Source: Pohlia nutans
Lineage: Eukaryota > Streptophyta > Bryopsida > Bryales > Mniaceae
Assembly (NCBI GenBank): GCA_022496805.1
Contig: CM040093.1
Coordinates: 6,596,213 to 6,660,212, forward strand
Reading direction: 5' to 3'
DNA: 64,000 nucleotides
Under the pieces are notes generated by a model. The model made no database searches, was not told the DNA's origin, and saw nothing but the letters and a program-made list of their open reading frames with translations. The position numbers were made by a program, and so were the translations under genes. Positions 35,396 through 46,851 of this stretch are shown here, one piece after another; position 1 is the first letter of the stretch; every line of letters starts with the position of its first letter.

Positions 35396-36272
35396 GACGA
35401 CAGCGTCATCCCGCACAAGCACCTAACTAAGCACATCATATGAGCAAGAATGGAAATGTACCTTGAAGCCCTCTTTGTTGAGTGGCGATGGCATGCCGTA
35501 CTGCACCCACAAGTCCCGCGCGTACTGAATGTGCAAGAGGTACTCGGGCGAATCCCACCGGAACTGGTTCGTGTTGTTGATGCGTCGCGCCAATTCTGAG
35601 AGCGCCAGTTTGTCGGTCGTCCAGACAAAATTGCACTGCCAGTGCATGTAATCGTCCTTCAGAACATCCGTGGCAGCGGGACTGTCAAGCAGTCGATTCG
35701 CGGCCGCCCACGTGTGCTGCCCGTTGATGATGTAGAACTTCCCGTCTTTGACCTCCTTCCATGACGTGGGACAGGATGATGTCTGGGGCATCAGGGTCAG
35801 CGTCTGCTTGTTCGCGTGGAGCTGGGTGAGCAGCACCTGCAGCAGCGAGTCCACTAAGCTCTCCTGAAGTGGCCTGTACTTGTAGCCGAGCGGGGCAATC
35901 TCCATGTTATCCACGTGCACAATTTTTGTGAATTCCTGTCCGAATGGGTACATGGACGCGCTCCTGGCCTTGAACTCCAGCAGCTCCGACTGACATTTTG
36001 CAATATCCACGTCTTGCCCGTCTTTTATCTGAATGGGATGCCGGAGTTGCTTCTTCCGGGGCGAGCGCCTCGGCGCCCGTTTCTTCACGACGACCTCAAC
36101 CCCACAGTCTTCACGGAATTGATCCTCCAGCCCTTCCATTGTCCCTGGCGATGCTTCGACATTTACCTTAGCCAGGTCTTTCTTGCGGCCGTTCTTCGGC
36201 GTCTTCTTCATCTTCCTGCGTTTTGCGGGTTGCGGCGCAGGAGTTACGTCCTGAATATCGTCGTCACTCCCA

Positions 36273-36294
36273 CCAATGGGCAATTGCTCACTGG
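36273..36294. repeat. Palindrome variant in coding sequence
   Basis: Variant copy (CCAATGGG, GCTCACTGG) in exon 1 of the ParB-like gene, read there as SEQLPIGG. Confidence 0.75.
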
Positions 36295-37133
36295 CCACGG
36301 CTTTGGCCTTGCCCTTCGCTGAAGGCTCCAGGCGCTTACGCAGACTTGTTCTTGTTGTCTGCTCCTCTTGTTTAGCTGTGTGTTCTTGTTCAGCTGTTGT
36401 CTGCTCTTTTCCCGGCGTTGTTTCTGTCCTGCGACTCGGTTTGTCCCGGCTGGGCGCAGGTGGACATGCCGTGACAGGTGCACTTCTCTTTCGACCTGCC
36501 GGTGCTTCCGACGGTTTCGTCAGGATTGCCTTGTTCACTTTTGCAATACCCTTCAGGAGTCGCTTCAGCACTCTGCTCAGTTGCAGGTATTCTTTGTGCA
36601 TGTCCGGGATTTCCTTGCTCTCTAGTATTACATCTCTACACACTTCTGACATGGCCTGCGTATGTACATTGACACTATCTACACAAATTTTGGGTATGAA
36701 TTCATCGTCTAAATTATCAAAGAGTAAATTAGCCACACTTCCGGATGCATTCTTCACCCACATAATGATGTGTGGTTTACAGAATTTTATTTCTGTTACT
36801 ACCAACGAAGCCAGGACGTTCAATTGAGGCTCTGTGTTTGGCGGCTAGATAGTTTTCGCGCAGGGTCTCAGCACATATGTTGAGTCAGTTGGTAATTTCT
36901 GCAGCGTTACCGACCATTGCCTTGGTGGTATTAAGGATCTCTTCAGTCTGTACTTCTTCCCGACGTTGAAGTTGCCCTTGATGTTCTCGTTCCGCTCCAG
37001 TTCGAAGATCTTCTTCAGAACACCCGCGTACGGAACTTCGACTACGCGGTCGTTTCCCATTGTGTGATCACCTGCAGCCGAGCATGACGGTTGTCAGTAC
37101 CATGTTAAAGTTTCCCAATCTGATTGTGCACAG

Positions 37134-37310
37134 CCGGTAGTCAATTGCCCACTGGATTAGTCCGTGCCTTCTATTTTGATCAAGGCCAGTGGTCAATTGC
37201 CCACTGGATTAGTCCGTGCCTTCTATTTTGATCAATGCCAGTGGTCAATTGCTCACTGGTATAGGCCAGGCTGCGTGCTTGGCCAGTGCCAGTGGTCAAC
37301 TGCGCACTCG
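37134..37310. repeat. Array of four palindromes at 51-52 bp spacing
   Basis: Variants start at 37134, 37186, 37238 and 37289. The first three are linked by a shared spacer (ATTAGTCCGTGCCTTCTATT in two of them). Most have GTCAA for GGCAA in the left half. The array lies just upstream of the ParB-like start codon at 37060. Confidence 0.85.
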
Positions 37311-37370
37311 ATACATGTGAGTTACTACCGCACTACGATACGCCACAAGGTGACATGCAAGCATTGTAAT

Positions 37371-37392
37371 CCAGTGGGCAATTGCCCACTGG
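37371..37392. repeat. Perfect palindrome copy in the divergent promoter
   Basis: Perfect 22-bp copy between the ParB-like and SET-domain genes. Confidence 0.9.
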
Positions 37393-39326
37393 GTAGAAGC
37401 AAGCTAGGGTTAGTACACTTTGGGCAAAAATCAAAGTATGTTGAGTACATCAATTTTCAGCTCTGCTTTGGGATTTCTAAAATAAGGGGCACCGTTTATT
37501 ATCACTAGCAGATTAATTGTGGCCGTTGGCAGTATGGGCTTTAGAGGGATGTGACAGCCTGTGGATGGGACTTTAATGGGCAATTGGACACGTGCCTTGC
37601 ATTGGCGAAGGTCAGCCATGTTGTCGCCCGAGTGGTCTGGGCGCTAGCTCGAATGTTTGCCATTTTTGAGTTGCATGTTTTGGCAGAGCTCTGACACTGC
37701 ATGTTTTGAGCTTTGCGATCCGGGCGCCATCCATCCATTTGGGGAGAGTCGTCTCCTTCCGGATTTCTCGGTTCTAGCTCGCAGGAGTCCCTTGCTGTGG
37801 CCGTCATTCTTCCGATGAGCTGTGGCGCTGTGGCGGAGCTGCGGAGCTCGTTTTTGGTCAGAGCTGGATGCTTGGAGCTTGGCGTAGCGTGTGGTCACGA
37901 AGTAATGAGCTCAATCGAAGTGCTGTGGCGGAGCGTGTTCATCGAGTGAGGTTTTGCGCCTACACTGGTCTTTTTATTAGGGTTTAGTGTTTAGGGAAGT
38001 GCAATGCGGACTGGATCATTGAGGTTTAGCTAAGGGTTAGGGAGAGGCTAAGGTTTTGGAAGAGGCTAAGGTTTTGGGGTTGAGGGTTTAGAAATGGGGA
38101 ATAAGGAGAAGAAACCCTGGGTTGTATCAAATGATGATGAACCCGAGCCCCAGAATCTCAGCGTGGACGACATGGATGATAAGATTGCCGTTTTGCGTAG
38201 ACGTGCACCTCCTCCTGCCCTGTCTTTCGAGGATTTTAGGGATAGTTTCGGTTTGAATGGGACGGGGATTAATCCGCACAAGTCTAGAGACACTACAGGG
38301 ATCCTCCAGAGCGATCTTACTTCCGTGTTTGGGCCACAGCGGGCCAAATCAGGCTTTTGGTTTGGAGATGTAAAGAATCCAAAGGTTAAGTCCGCCATTG
38401 CTAGACTATACCCTATTGTGTACCAGAAACCTTCTCTCATCAAGACTAAGATTATAGGGAAAGAATTCGCGATTGGTATTGTTGCTAATGTAGTGAAGGG
38501 TTTAGATGTTGATTGGGCATCTTTTGCTCACATAAAAAACCGAAACCAGCGTAGTGCTTGGCAAAAAAAAATGAAGGCTGCCTTAGAGATAAAAGCGTCA
38601 CTCACTGAAAGGAATTTGAGTGATATTTTGGAGGAAGAAGATATGGACACTTTGATGCAGGGTGACGTGATGGTGAAGGGCGAGCCTGGTGAAAAGGAAA
38701 GCGGAGGGGTGGGTTCAGGAACATCTGGACAGAGTTCATCATGGATTGAGAAGAAGAAGCGAGAGAGCCACGATCTGTTGCGTTTGGTCGAGTTAGAACT
38801 GCAAGCTGTGAAGATTGATTCTCAGCTAGCTTTGAAGGAGAAGCAGCGGCTGGACTCTAAGGTGGAGGGCGTCCGCATAATGCTGGACTCTATGAAGGCA
38901 ACGTGTGAGGATTACAAGAATAAGGTCGAGAATTGCGAACAGGAGGCAGAGATTAAGGAGATGAAGATGACCCTTGCGATCTATGAGTCCACTTTCAGAA
39001 GGACGAATGACGAGTACAACGCCATTCTTGCAGAGCAGGGCCTCCAAGCTACTGTCCAAGAGAAGTTGGTGCGTAGGGAGGCATTTCTGGGAGGTCAACA
39101 AGTACAGTTGGTGAAGCAATTGTCCAATTTGCGTGGTGGACGGCCCGGTTTGGCATTGCACCCCCACCCCATGTGCTACTCACTGGGAATTGAGGAAATG
39201 GATATTGATTTTCTAAGAGTCACAAATTGCGTTTTGTGTGATTCTCCATTTTCTTTCAATGACATTCTAGTCTGTAGCTGCAGGCATGTCTATCACCCAT
39301 GGTGTGCTATGTCTTGGTTTAGTTCA

Positions 39327-39329
39327 TGA
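39327..39329 (+). other. In-frame TGA inside the Cys/His cluster
   Basis: The same frame continues beyond the TGA with IKCVEKTCSHVHPDWYKSFGFGEHP, matching the expected remainder of the zinc-binding module and leading to a clean splice donor at 39508. Confidence 0.75.
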
Positions 39330-41541
39330 ATTAAGTGTGTAGAAAAAACCTGCTCACATGTTCATCCAGACTGGTATAAAAGTTTTGGCTTTGGGGAACA
39401 TCCAGCCCTTCTTGAAGAGAAGGCTGAGGCGCTGGATTGCGAGGTGCAAAGGAATGTGGCACTTTCCGAGAGAACAGCTGCTGCCAAGCGTTCTGGTGCG
39501 GACATTGGTATGGCCCCCCTCCACCTTTAGTGTTCCTTGTTTTTTGAAATTTCCTTCACTGGTATGGTGTGTGGTCTGAGAATGTTGCTTGTTGTTGTTC
39601 AGTTCATGTACATCGTGGTAGGTCAGAATGTCGTTTGTGGTTTAGGATTGATGTACACAAGGTCATGTTATACTTCACGTGTTGATTGAAACATGATGAG
39701 AATATACTCTTGTTCTCATACACACAATATGAGACTTGTAGTTAGGGCGATATGAGACTTGTAGTATATTACAATGTTTATAACGCTTTCACATCATCTT
39801 TAGAAGTACTAGGACATAGTTTAGGGTGTACACTTGGGTGTTTGAAATGCATTTTTGAGCCTCTTAACATACAAAGCAAGAGTAGTTGGGCAGTATCACA
39901 TTGTATTCAGAAGTACATAAACCTATTCTATGGATGTTTTGCACTCTGAATACATTGTAGGACTATGTGTTTATACCATTCAGTATGAAGTTAGAAGTGT
40001 ACTTACACACTTTGTGTACTTAGAAGTGTACTTAGAAGTTAGAAGTCTACTTACATACTTAGAAGTACATAGAACTGTTACCTCTCTAATGATACTAAAG
40101 TGGGGTTTTTCGTTTCAATTGTTTCTTATGATTTGTTTTCCGAATTGCAGGCTCCTCTCAGCACCCATTTGTTAGTCAAACTTCAGCATGCACAGGGACA
40201 TACAGTTTGGGAGAGACTAGCCAAGCACAAGTTCCACCTTCACGCGTTGTGGATTTGGAAACGCCAGCATGTCAACTTGATGTACAATTTCGTCAAAAGA
40301 ACAAGTCCTCCGACAAGACCAGATCTGAGAAGTGTACATCCGCAGAGGCTGCACCTGGAGTAACCACACCGACCAAAGCGCTATTCACTGAAACGGTTTC
40401 TACTGAAATAGAGAAGTCAGATGCCCCGGTTCTAACATCTGAAGCTATTGCAGGAGAGGTGGGTCAGCTGCAACCTATTTTTGGAGAACAAATACCAATG
40501 CATGCAGTATTCTATTTTCCATACCACATGTCTTTAATTTGTTGGGGGTTATGAATGTGCAGGTTGTTCACGACACAATTGTGAGCACCTAAAGGAGAAA
40601 CCCAGGATTCCAGTGATCACGATCTGCCCATGCTCGACCAGGACTCCCATGGTGCAGATGGAATCCTTCCCAAAATTAATTGTACAGAAGAAAACCCCAC
40701 AGCTGAGGGCTCCAAGGATGATGAGGTGGCCAGATTGAAGGCCACCATTGCCGAGCTCATGAAGCAATCCAGCAACAAGGGAGTGGTACGTCGGCCACCA
40801 CCTTTTGAGGAAGAGCATGGAAAGACAGGAGCGAATGTGAAGACCAGGAGCATTGCAGATGTTAGAAAGAGTGGCAACCCTTCTTCAGTAACCACGAGGA
40901 ACAAATCTAAAACTGAGAAGGTCAGGACTCGAGCAGATGGGCCTTCTGAAACGTTGGAGGTCATGGGGAGTGGATTGAAGAAGTCAAAAAAGAAGAAGGT
41001 TGCGACACCAATCGATGACACCACCGAGAACGCTCATGACCTCGTATCTTTGAATGGTGAACCTCAACCCCCTCCTGCAAAGGTAAAGCGAACCTCGAAG
41101 AAGTAAACTGTATGCAATTTTTGACTGATAGGGTTGGTTTTGCAAACTACAGTGGCATATAGGCATGAATCGGTGGTTGATATATGTAGAGAGTGTCATG
41201 GTTTTCAGGCATGTTTCCCTGAGCCCATAAGGCCGTAGGTCTGTTTAGGTACAGCATGGGGTGGTGCTAAGTGCTGCATTGCATGTATATTTGTATGGGT
41301 ATTCGCATCCACCTTTTTATGCAATTTTGAGTTGATAAACATCCCCATTGTCGCACAACATGGGTAGCCTCTTCTTTATGCTTTGAAGATGCATTGATCC
41401 ATATTGATCAGGCTGCATATTGTATGGAGGTACACTATCTCTATCATATTGTGCTATATTAATATACATAGTATACTTTGTCCGGTAGCTGGTATGCCTT
41501 GTATGCCTGGAGCAATTTACATCTGAACACCATGCATGCAG

Positions 41542-42929
41542 GATTTGGGTCCGAAAATTATATCTTGCGATATTTCCTTGGGTGCCGAGAAAAGACCCAT
41601 TCATGTAATCTGCAGAGACGGTACTTATGAGTAACCAAAACCATTCAAATACATCCGGGAAAGTTCATTCCACAAATCTGTGTTGGATTTGAACCAAAGT
41701 CCAGGAAAAGGTATTTTTTGTACTAACTGTGTTTCAGCATGTGGCGTTGGGGGTTCCTGCCCGTGTGCTTTTAGTGCTGCTGAATTAGCTCCTTATACAA
41801 ACGACGGCCTCTTACATCTACATTACATTGAGATGGTATCACCTCCGAACTCTACTGACCCTGTTCCAGCTTCAGTCACATGGGTCCCTTGATATTTAAC
41901 ATAATTGCCACATGTATGGATTACTAATTTCTATTTAAGCTATGGCATTGTAGGCAGCCAGGGAAAATTTGGGTGAAGACGACGATCTTTATGAATACTG
42001 TGACAGCAATCATTGTTCAAGTTCAGAGTATGGAGAATGTATGGGGCACATAACTTGCACTTTTTTGAAGGAGTGTGGTGTTGGTTGCTCATGCCAAAGT
42101 CATTGCCCAAATCGAGTGGTGCAACACGGTGTGACTAGAGAACTCCAGGTGAACTGTCCATTTGTAGACTTTTGTAAGACACCGCTCTTAATGGCATTCA
42201 GCATTTGAGCACCATGACAATCTTTTTACATTTGTTCTTTGGCTCATTTCAGGTGTTTTGGACCAACCCCCAAAAGGAATGGGGCATCAGAACTCTTGAA
42301 GAATTGCCCGCTGGAGCATTTGTTTTTGAGTACGTTGGGAAAATCATATCCAATCAGGAATTATCAACCCGAACGGACATGGGGAAGTATGCCATGAATT
42401 TGGATTCCGATTGGAGAGCGGAAAATGAATTGAACGATGATAAGGTGCTTTGTATAGATTCATCAAAATTTGGGAACATCTCAAGGTTTTTGAATCACAG
42501 GTGATGCTTGCATGAAAATCTTTTTCTGTAAAGTGTTTGGAGTGGTACCTCTCTCACAACATAGCAAGTTGTGAAATGGAAATTGTTCTAATTGAAATGG
42601 CATGCTCATGCAGGTGTTTCGATGCGAATTTGGTAAACTTGCCAGTCATAATCAACGGCACCAGAAGAGGCTACTACCATGTGAGAGTTGTTTTCTAAAC
42701 TGCTAGATACAATCTATGACTATGATCATTTTTTAAGGGTTGTGTTGGTTTGTAAGGTTTCACTAATAGTTTGACCACGTGGATTGAGAACCAGGTTGCT
42801 TTTTTTACAAAGAGGCAAGTTTTGGAAGGGGAAGAGCTTACGTGGGACTATGGGTTAGATTTTGAAGATTCAGATCATCCTATTCCTCCATTCTTGTGTG
42901 TCTGCGGAAGCAAGTACTGCAGGTGCTAG
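41542..42929 (+). other. Pre-SET, SET and post-SET coding block
   Basis: This block alone would encode a near-complete methyltransferase domain if the TAA at 41632 were read through. Text before the TAA (IISCDISLGAEK) and after it (PKPFKYIRESSF) aligns with the SUVR stretch that links the DI-S-G-E segment to the P-F-YI segment, so no intron explains the stop. Confidence 0.75.
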
Positions 42930-43074
42930 AAGCTGTAAACATCTAAACTCAATTGTAACAAAAACGCTGTACAGATCATTTTATTCTCTTCGATGCGCAC
43001 TGAAAGAGGACAATTTTTTTGTGTAGTAATCTGCACTTCTAAGGATACTTTGTACATTGTAGGACATTCTGCAT

Positions 43075-43232
43075 CTATTTGATATACTGTAAAGTACTTT
43101 GATGTATTTGAAGTATTATGAAGTACCTATTTGATATACTGTAAAGTACTTTGATGTATTTGAAGTATTTTGAAGTACCTATTTGATATACTGTGAAGTA
43201 CTTTGATGTATTTTGAAGTACCTAACCGTGGG
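43075..43232. repeat. 52-bp tandem repeat, three copies
   Basis: CTATTTGATATACTGT begins at 43075, 43127 and 43179. Each unit ends with TGAAGTAC. It lies between the convergent 3' ends of the SET and transposase-like genes. Confidence 0.85.
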
Positions 43233-43554
43233 ATCTGGTAGATTACTTGTTGAAGATCATGTACTGAACTTCATCTTAGACTCAATTTTCTAACAGTAGC
43301 AGAGTTCATAATGTTAGAAGTTGGGAAAAAATGGTCAGCTCCGTTGTGGTGAAAAGGGAATGGCAGATGGAGGTAAGCTGAAATTGATACAAAGGCCCCT
43401 GTTTGACTAAAAAATTGGCAGGTGGAAAATCATTGGATTGAAATTCTTAACGGTGAGATTATGCACTCGAACCTCATTTTAGTGTACAAAACATAAAATT
43501 ATAACAAGATAATAAAATCAAAATGAGTTGAAAGTATTTATAAGATACTGTTTA
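43233..43554. other. Convergent intergenic region
   Basis: AT-rich, with no gene. It is presumably shared 3' flank of the SET gene (plus) and transposase-like gene (minus). Confidence 0.4.
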
Positions 43555-46500
43555 TTATAAAGCTTCTAAAGATGTTCTAATTACATCAATTGTTTCGCTT
43601 GACAATTGGTAAACAGGCTCATCCCCCTTAACTCGATGAGCAGCTGGGACCATCTGAAATCTGCAGGCAAGCACTAAGGAGGCATTGAGATAAGCTACTC
43701 TAGAATCCCTCAAGTACACATAAGAATTAGGAGACTGCCCCCATTTCTGATAATAGGTTCCTGCAATGACATATTCTCCAACTTCAAACTGCCCACCCCA
43801 AACACACCTAAACTTCTCCCGTACGATCTGTTTTTTCCTTTGGCACTGAAGAATGTAGAAGTCCACCCCTTCTTCATTACCTTCCATCGCCGGGACCGCA
43901 AAATTATCGCCAGCGTCCACTAAGTCCCCCAGTGTCTCTTCTGTGGCGTAATCCCATGGCTCTTCACCTTCAGCTTCGAACTGCCTTGATATCATCTGCT
44001 CCCTTACAAACGAAACATCTGATGGAACAAGTTTAATGACTCTCCAAGGCTGGACATGGCTCATCTTTTCGCAAGCTGCCCAATCACCATCCATGCAAGG
44101 GCTACAAAAGCAGGACAGATGCCTGACCATCAGCAAGGTTGGATCCGAGATAGACACTCCTTGAATTGAGTGCAATTTTCTAGAACCGACAATGGTGTCA
44201 CAACCGTGAAGGTGCTGACGATCTACATCATCAAGCTGAATAAGGTGAAAGTACCTATAAGATACCGTTTTGTTTCCATCAACCGAACTCTCCACGATGC
44301 CCTCCATACTCTCCTTCAAGAAGTCAACCGCATCTTTCGCATCTTGTAGCTTCCGCCAGCGGTTGTGCAGTTGCTCTGTACGCAAAGCTCTCTTCACAAC
44401 GGCACCTGCTCCATCCCACTCGCCTTTGCCGTGGCCTGTACCAAAAAAATTCCAAGACATAACACACCCACCAGTAAGACCTGGATATCTGCTAACAAAG
44501 TACATGGGCCTTGCTCCTTTAAATTGCCTTGCACAACCATCACTCCAAACCCAATGACGAGCTAAATTAACACCTTGCAATTTCAGCCACTCCCAATGCT
44601 GCAAGAAACAATGCTGTACAAATAAGGTGTCATGGGTTTTATCATCTGACACATAGAAGTGACTCTCCTTGACCATGCTGTTAGTCAATGGGTCCAATCG
44701 ATATGTTATGTGAACAAGAATTGTAATCTGGGAAGAATGCCAATGCATGGACTGAATTTCGTTCTGGATCTCAAAGGAGTAGTTCTCAGCAAAATCAACA
44801 TGGGAGAGGATAGCATCAGCAGGTAACTCTTTCATACTAATCCTACACTGAACATCTTGCCACCTAGCAACAAAGTTGTGACTAACAAACTCCTGCAACT
44901 TTGGCTTCAAATATTCAATAAAATCAACACAAGAGGTTTCCATGAAAACTTCGCTGATTCGTTTTCTGGGTTCCCCATCATCGTTTACTCCAACCACTTC
45001 ATATCTGAAACAGCACCACTTCAGATTGAAGGCTGGAGCAGGTACCTCTAATGGGCACAACGGAAGAGTATGTACACCGCACTCGGAACATGAACCCATC
45101 AAACAGTCAAGTTTGTGGAACTCCTCTGATTCCCCTTTTGGACATACAATCTGCTCCCAGAACTTAGTAACGCCATCACATTTGGTCAAATGCGCACAAC
45201 AAGAATCCTCAGATGAATTGTAACAAACTGGACATGAACAAATACAAGAAATGGTAGAGTGTACTCCCTTCATGGCATCCCTCATTGTGTTGACTGCCTC
45301 CCGTAGCATGTCTATCTCAACGTGGTATTTGCAACAACAGACATTTCGGTCTTTACACTTTTTGACAAAAAATGGCTTCAGGCACTCAAACGCACGCATA
45401 GAAATAGAAGCTTCCGGGTGGAACTGAACAAAATGCTCATAGAATGAAGCCTGCACAATATATTTGAGTCAATGGTATTCTGAATTTGTACTACCACATA
45501 CTATAGATGGAGTATGGATAAGGTATATGTGGAAAGAAATACGGTACCCAAAAGTAGTCCAAGGCCTTCTGAAGACTACACAATACAAACCAATTGTATA
45601 TAATGTACAATGAAAGCTTTCTGCAGTATATTGAAGTACTATGAATTTGCAACTATGACTTAGGAATGCATACTACAAGGACTTCAGGCAAGGACTACTA
45701 ATACTACTCAGGTATCTACTGTATACTAAGATGAGGCCGACAGTATATTGAAGTACTATGAATTTATGGCATATGTATAAACAACAAAATAAAAAGACTC
45801 TGATGGTAGTTCTCGTACACTATTGGGTGTGACAAGGTATTAGCAATACCATCAATCACACTATGCATGAATACCATATATAGGCCACAGTATACACGAG
45901 TATTAAAATACTATGCATACTATGTGCAGATTAGAAAACAAGAGCATTTACTATGTAGATGTACGATTTACACAATGTCTACTAACAGGATCAAGGTACA
46001 GCCTTACACCCTCCTTGAATTTTCTTGTTAAGTGAAGGCAAAGTGAGATTCCTTACCTGACTTTCCAGTAGAAGGTGGGTAGGGTGCTGATTGTAAACTT
46101 TGGGCCCCAACCTCTTTCTGGTAACATCTTTCTTATTGGGACTCACACGAGTTTCTGAAGTCCACCAAGCGATCACAAGCTCTTTAGTCCCGCTCGGAAC
46201 ACCATCCCTCCTTCTCCTCTCAGGCAACTTGAAAATGGACGATCCATTCGATTCAAGTGTCCGACGTCGATGAATGGCAGAGGAAATGTTTTGGGGATTC
46301 GTGCCCAACACTCAGGACAAGGCTCGTAAGCCAGTAATGTCACTGCTAACTGCTGCTTCTAGCAAGGTCTTCTTCCTCACCAGCTTCTCTGCGGAGGTTG
46401 GATTTTTCAACAGTTGCAACTCATTTTTATATGACTGAATAAACTTATGAGCAGCCTTCGCCTCCAATTCGGAGCTGTAATACTCTGGCAAGTGTGGAGC

Positions 46501-46851
46501 GATGGCACTGTTCCTAAGAACTGATTCTAGAACAGCCTTTCGAAAGCGCGGACCATCACAATCGTTCTCCAACTCATCTACAATGAAGGAACAAATTCTG
46601 GTTGACACTCTGAGGACATCCCGTCGACCGGGAATTTCTACTTCCCCACCCTCTCTCGATAATGCCAACTGCTCTGACCTTTGTCTTAGAAGTGTCTTCC
46701 TTGCCCTACATTGTCGTTGGCGTTCAGCAGCATTCTCCCTTGCTGCTATGAGAGACGCAGTAGGTTTTGGAAGAGACTGTAACTTTGCTCTTTGGGCAAG
46801 TCCACGCCGTTTCACACCCCGACGACGATCTTCAGCTCTTGCGTTTCCCAT
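43555..46851 (-). CDS. DDE transposase-like gene, one in-frame stop
   Basis: Exon 1 (46057-46851) and exon 2 (43555-45450) join in phase 0 across a 606-base intron with CAG/GTAAGG and GTGCAG/G sites. Exon 2 is an uninterrupted 632-codon frame. A TGA at 46312 splits exon 1, with family-like sequence on both sides (ITGLRALS then VLGTNPQNISSAIHRR). The N-terminus is basic. Exon 2 starts with a Cys/His-rich part (RNVCCCKYHVE, CICSCPVCYN). A probable RNase H-like catalytic core follows, with HVDFAENY (Asp about 221 of exon 2), WSDGCARQFK (Asp about 306) and GHGKGEWDGAGAVVKR (Asp about 348). I recall this arrangement from uncharacterised, transposon-like proteins mostly of animals. A superfamily name cannot be given. 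No terminal inverted repeats were found around it. Confidence 0.65.
45451..46056 (-). other. Intron of the transposase-like gene
   Basis: AT-rich. It contains a repeated CAGTATATTGAAGTACTATGAATTT-type motif at about 45625 and 45740, similar in texture to the 43.1-kb repeat. Confidence 0.6.

Larger units (their letters stand above)
31817..37060 (-). pseudogene. ParB-like / methyltransferase-fold gene with four in-frame stops
   Basis: Four exons join in phase 0: 35462-37060, 33760-35151, 32092-33636 and 31817-32023, with clean GT-AG introns of 310, 123 and 68 bases. The 1581-codon frame has four stops: TAG 36845, TGA 34720, TAG 34366 and TAG 33049. There is no frameshift. Codons of about 385-500 resemble a ParB/sulfiredoxin-type domain: IAPLGYKYRPLQESLV, then YIINGQHTWAAA, then an aspect like ParB box III (WxCxFVWTTDKLALSELARRINN). 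Basic, Lys/Arg-rich stretches precede it. In exons 2-3 the block ENVMCITAGRKCMIAAF resembles motif I of adenine/cytosine-N methyltransferases but lacks the canonical DPFxGSGT and an evident DPPY, so catalysis is doubtful. The tail is acidic and disordered, then coiled-coil (LRLKKELEMERALQEKERKL). Prokaryotic ParB-methyltransferase fusions occur in mobile elements. Whether this is a pseudogene or a recoded gene is unresolved. Confidence 0.6.
37061..38093. promoter_or_regulatory. Divergent intergenic region of the ParB-like and SET genes
   Basis: About 1 kb separates the two divergent start codons. It holds five palindromes (37134-37392). On the SET side there is a telo-box TTAGGGTTT (37977-37985) and a duplicated GGCTAAGGTTTTGG leader just before the ATG. 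Telo-boxes are common in promoters and leaders of plant housekeeping genes. No clear TATA box is seen on either side. Confidence 0.5.
38094..42929 (+). pseudogene. SUVR-like SET-domain gene with N-terminal zinc-binding module, two in-frame stops
   Basis: Eight exons fit GT-AG rules with matching phases: 38094-39507, 40151-40458, 40606-41082, 41542-41835, 41954-42148, 42253-42500, 42614-42680 and 42795-42929 (1046 codons). In-frame TGA (39327) and TAA (41632) interrupt it. Codons of about 215-360 form a coiled coil, and about 378-430 a RING-like Cys/His cluster (CVLC, CSCRHVYHPWC) that continues past the TGA. From 41542 the pre-SET region (CTNCVSACGVGGSCPCA), SET core (FEYVGKII, FLNHRC, ELTWDYG) and post-SET (CVCGSKYCRC) match plant SUVR-type H3K9 methyltransferases. 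SUVR4 also has NHRC rather than NHSC. Catalytic motifs are intact. The link between the N-terminal and SET halves rests on splice phase only, and they could be two genes. The intron at 40459-40605 has alternative acceptors. Confidence 0.65.

Noticed and set aside
37134..37392. CRISPR-like array from evenly spaced repeats
   Set aside because: The repeats are palindromic with near-identical spacers, in a eukaryotic context without cas genes.
38094..39329. Treating this as a complete 411-residue gene
   Set aside because: The frame continues in phase past the TGA with the rest of a Cys/His module and a good splice donor, so the TGA is an interruption rather than the natural end.
36845..46314. 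Selenocysteine or a variant genetic code as explanation of the stops
   Set aside because: All three stop codons are affected and the lipid transfer genes use TGA and TAA as normal stops, so a global code change is excluded.
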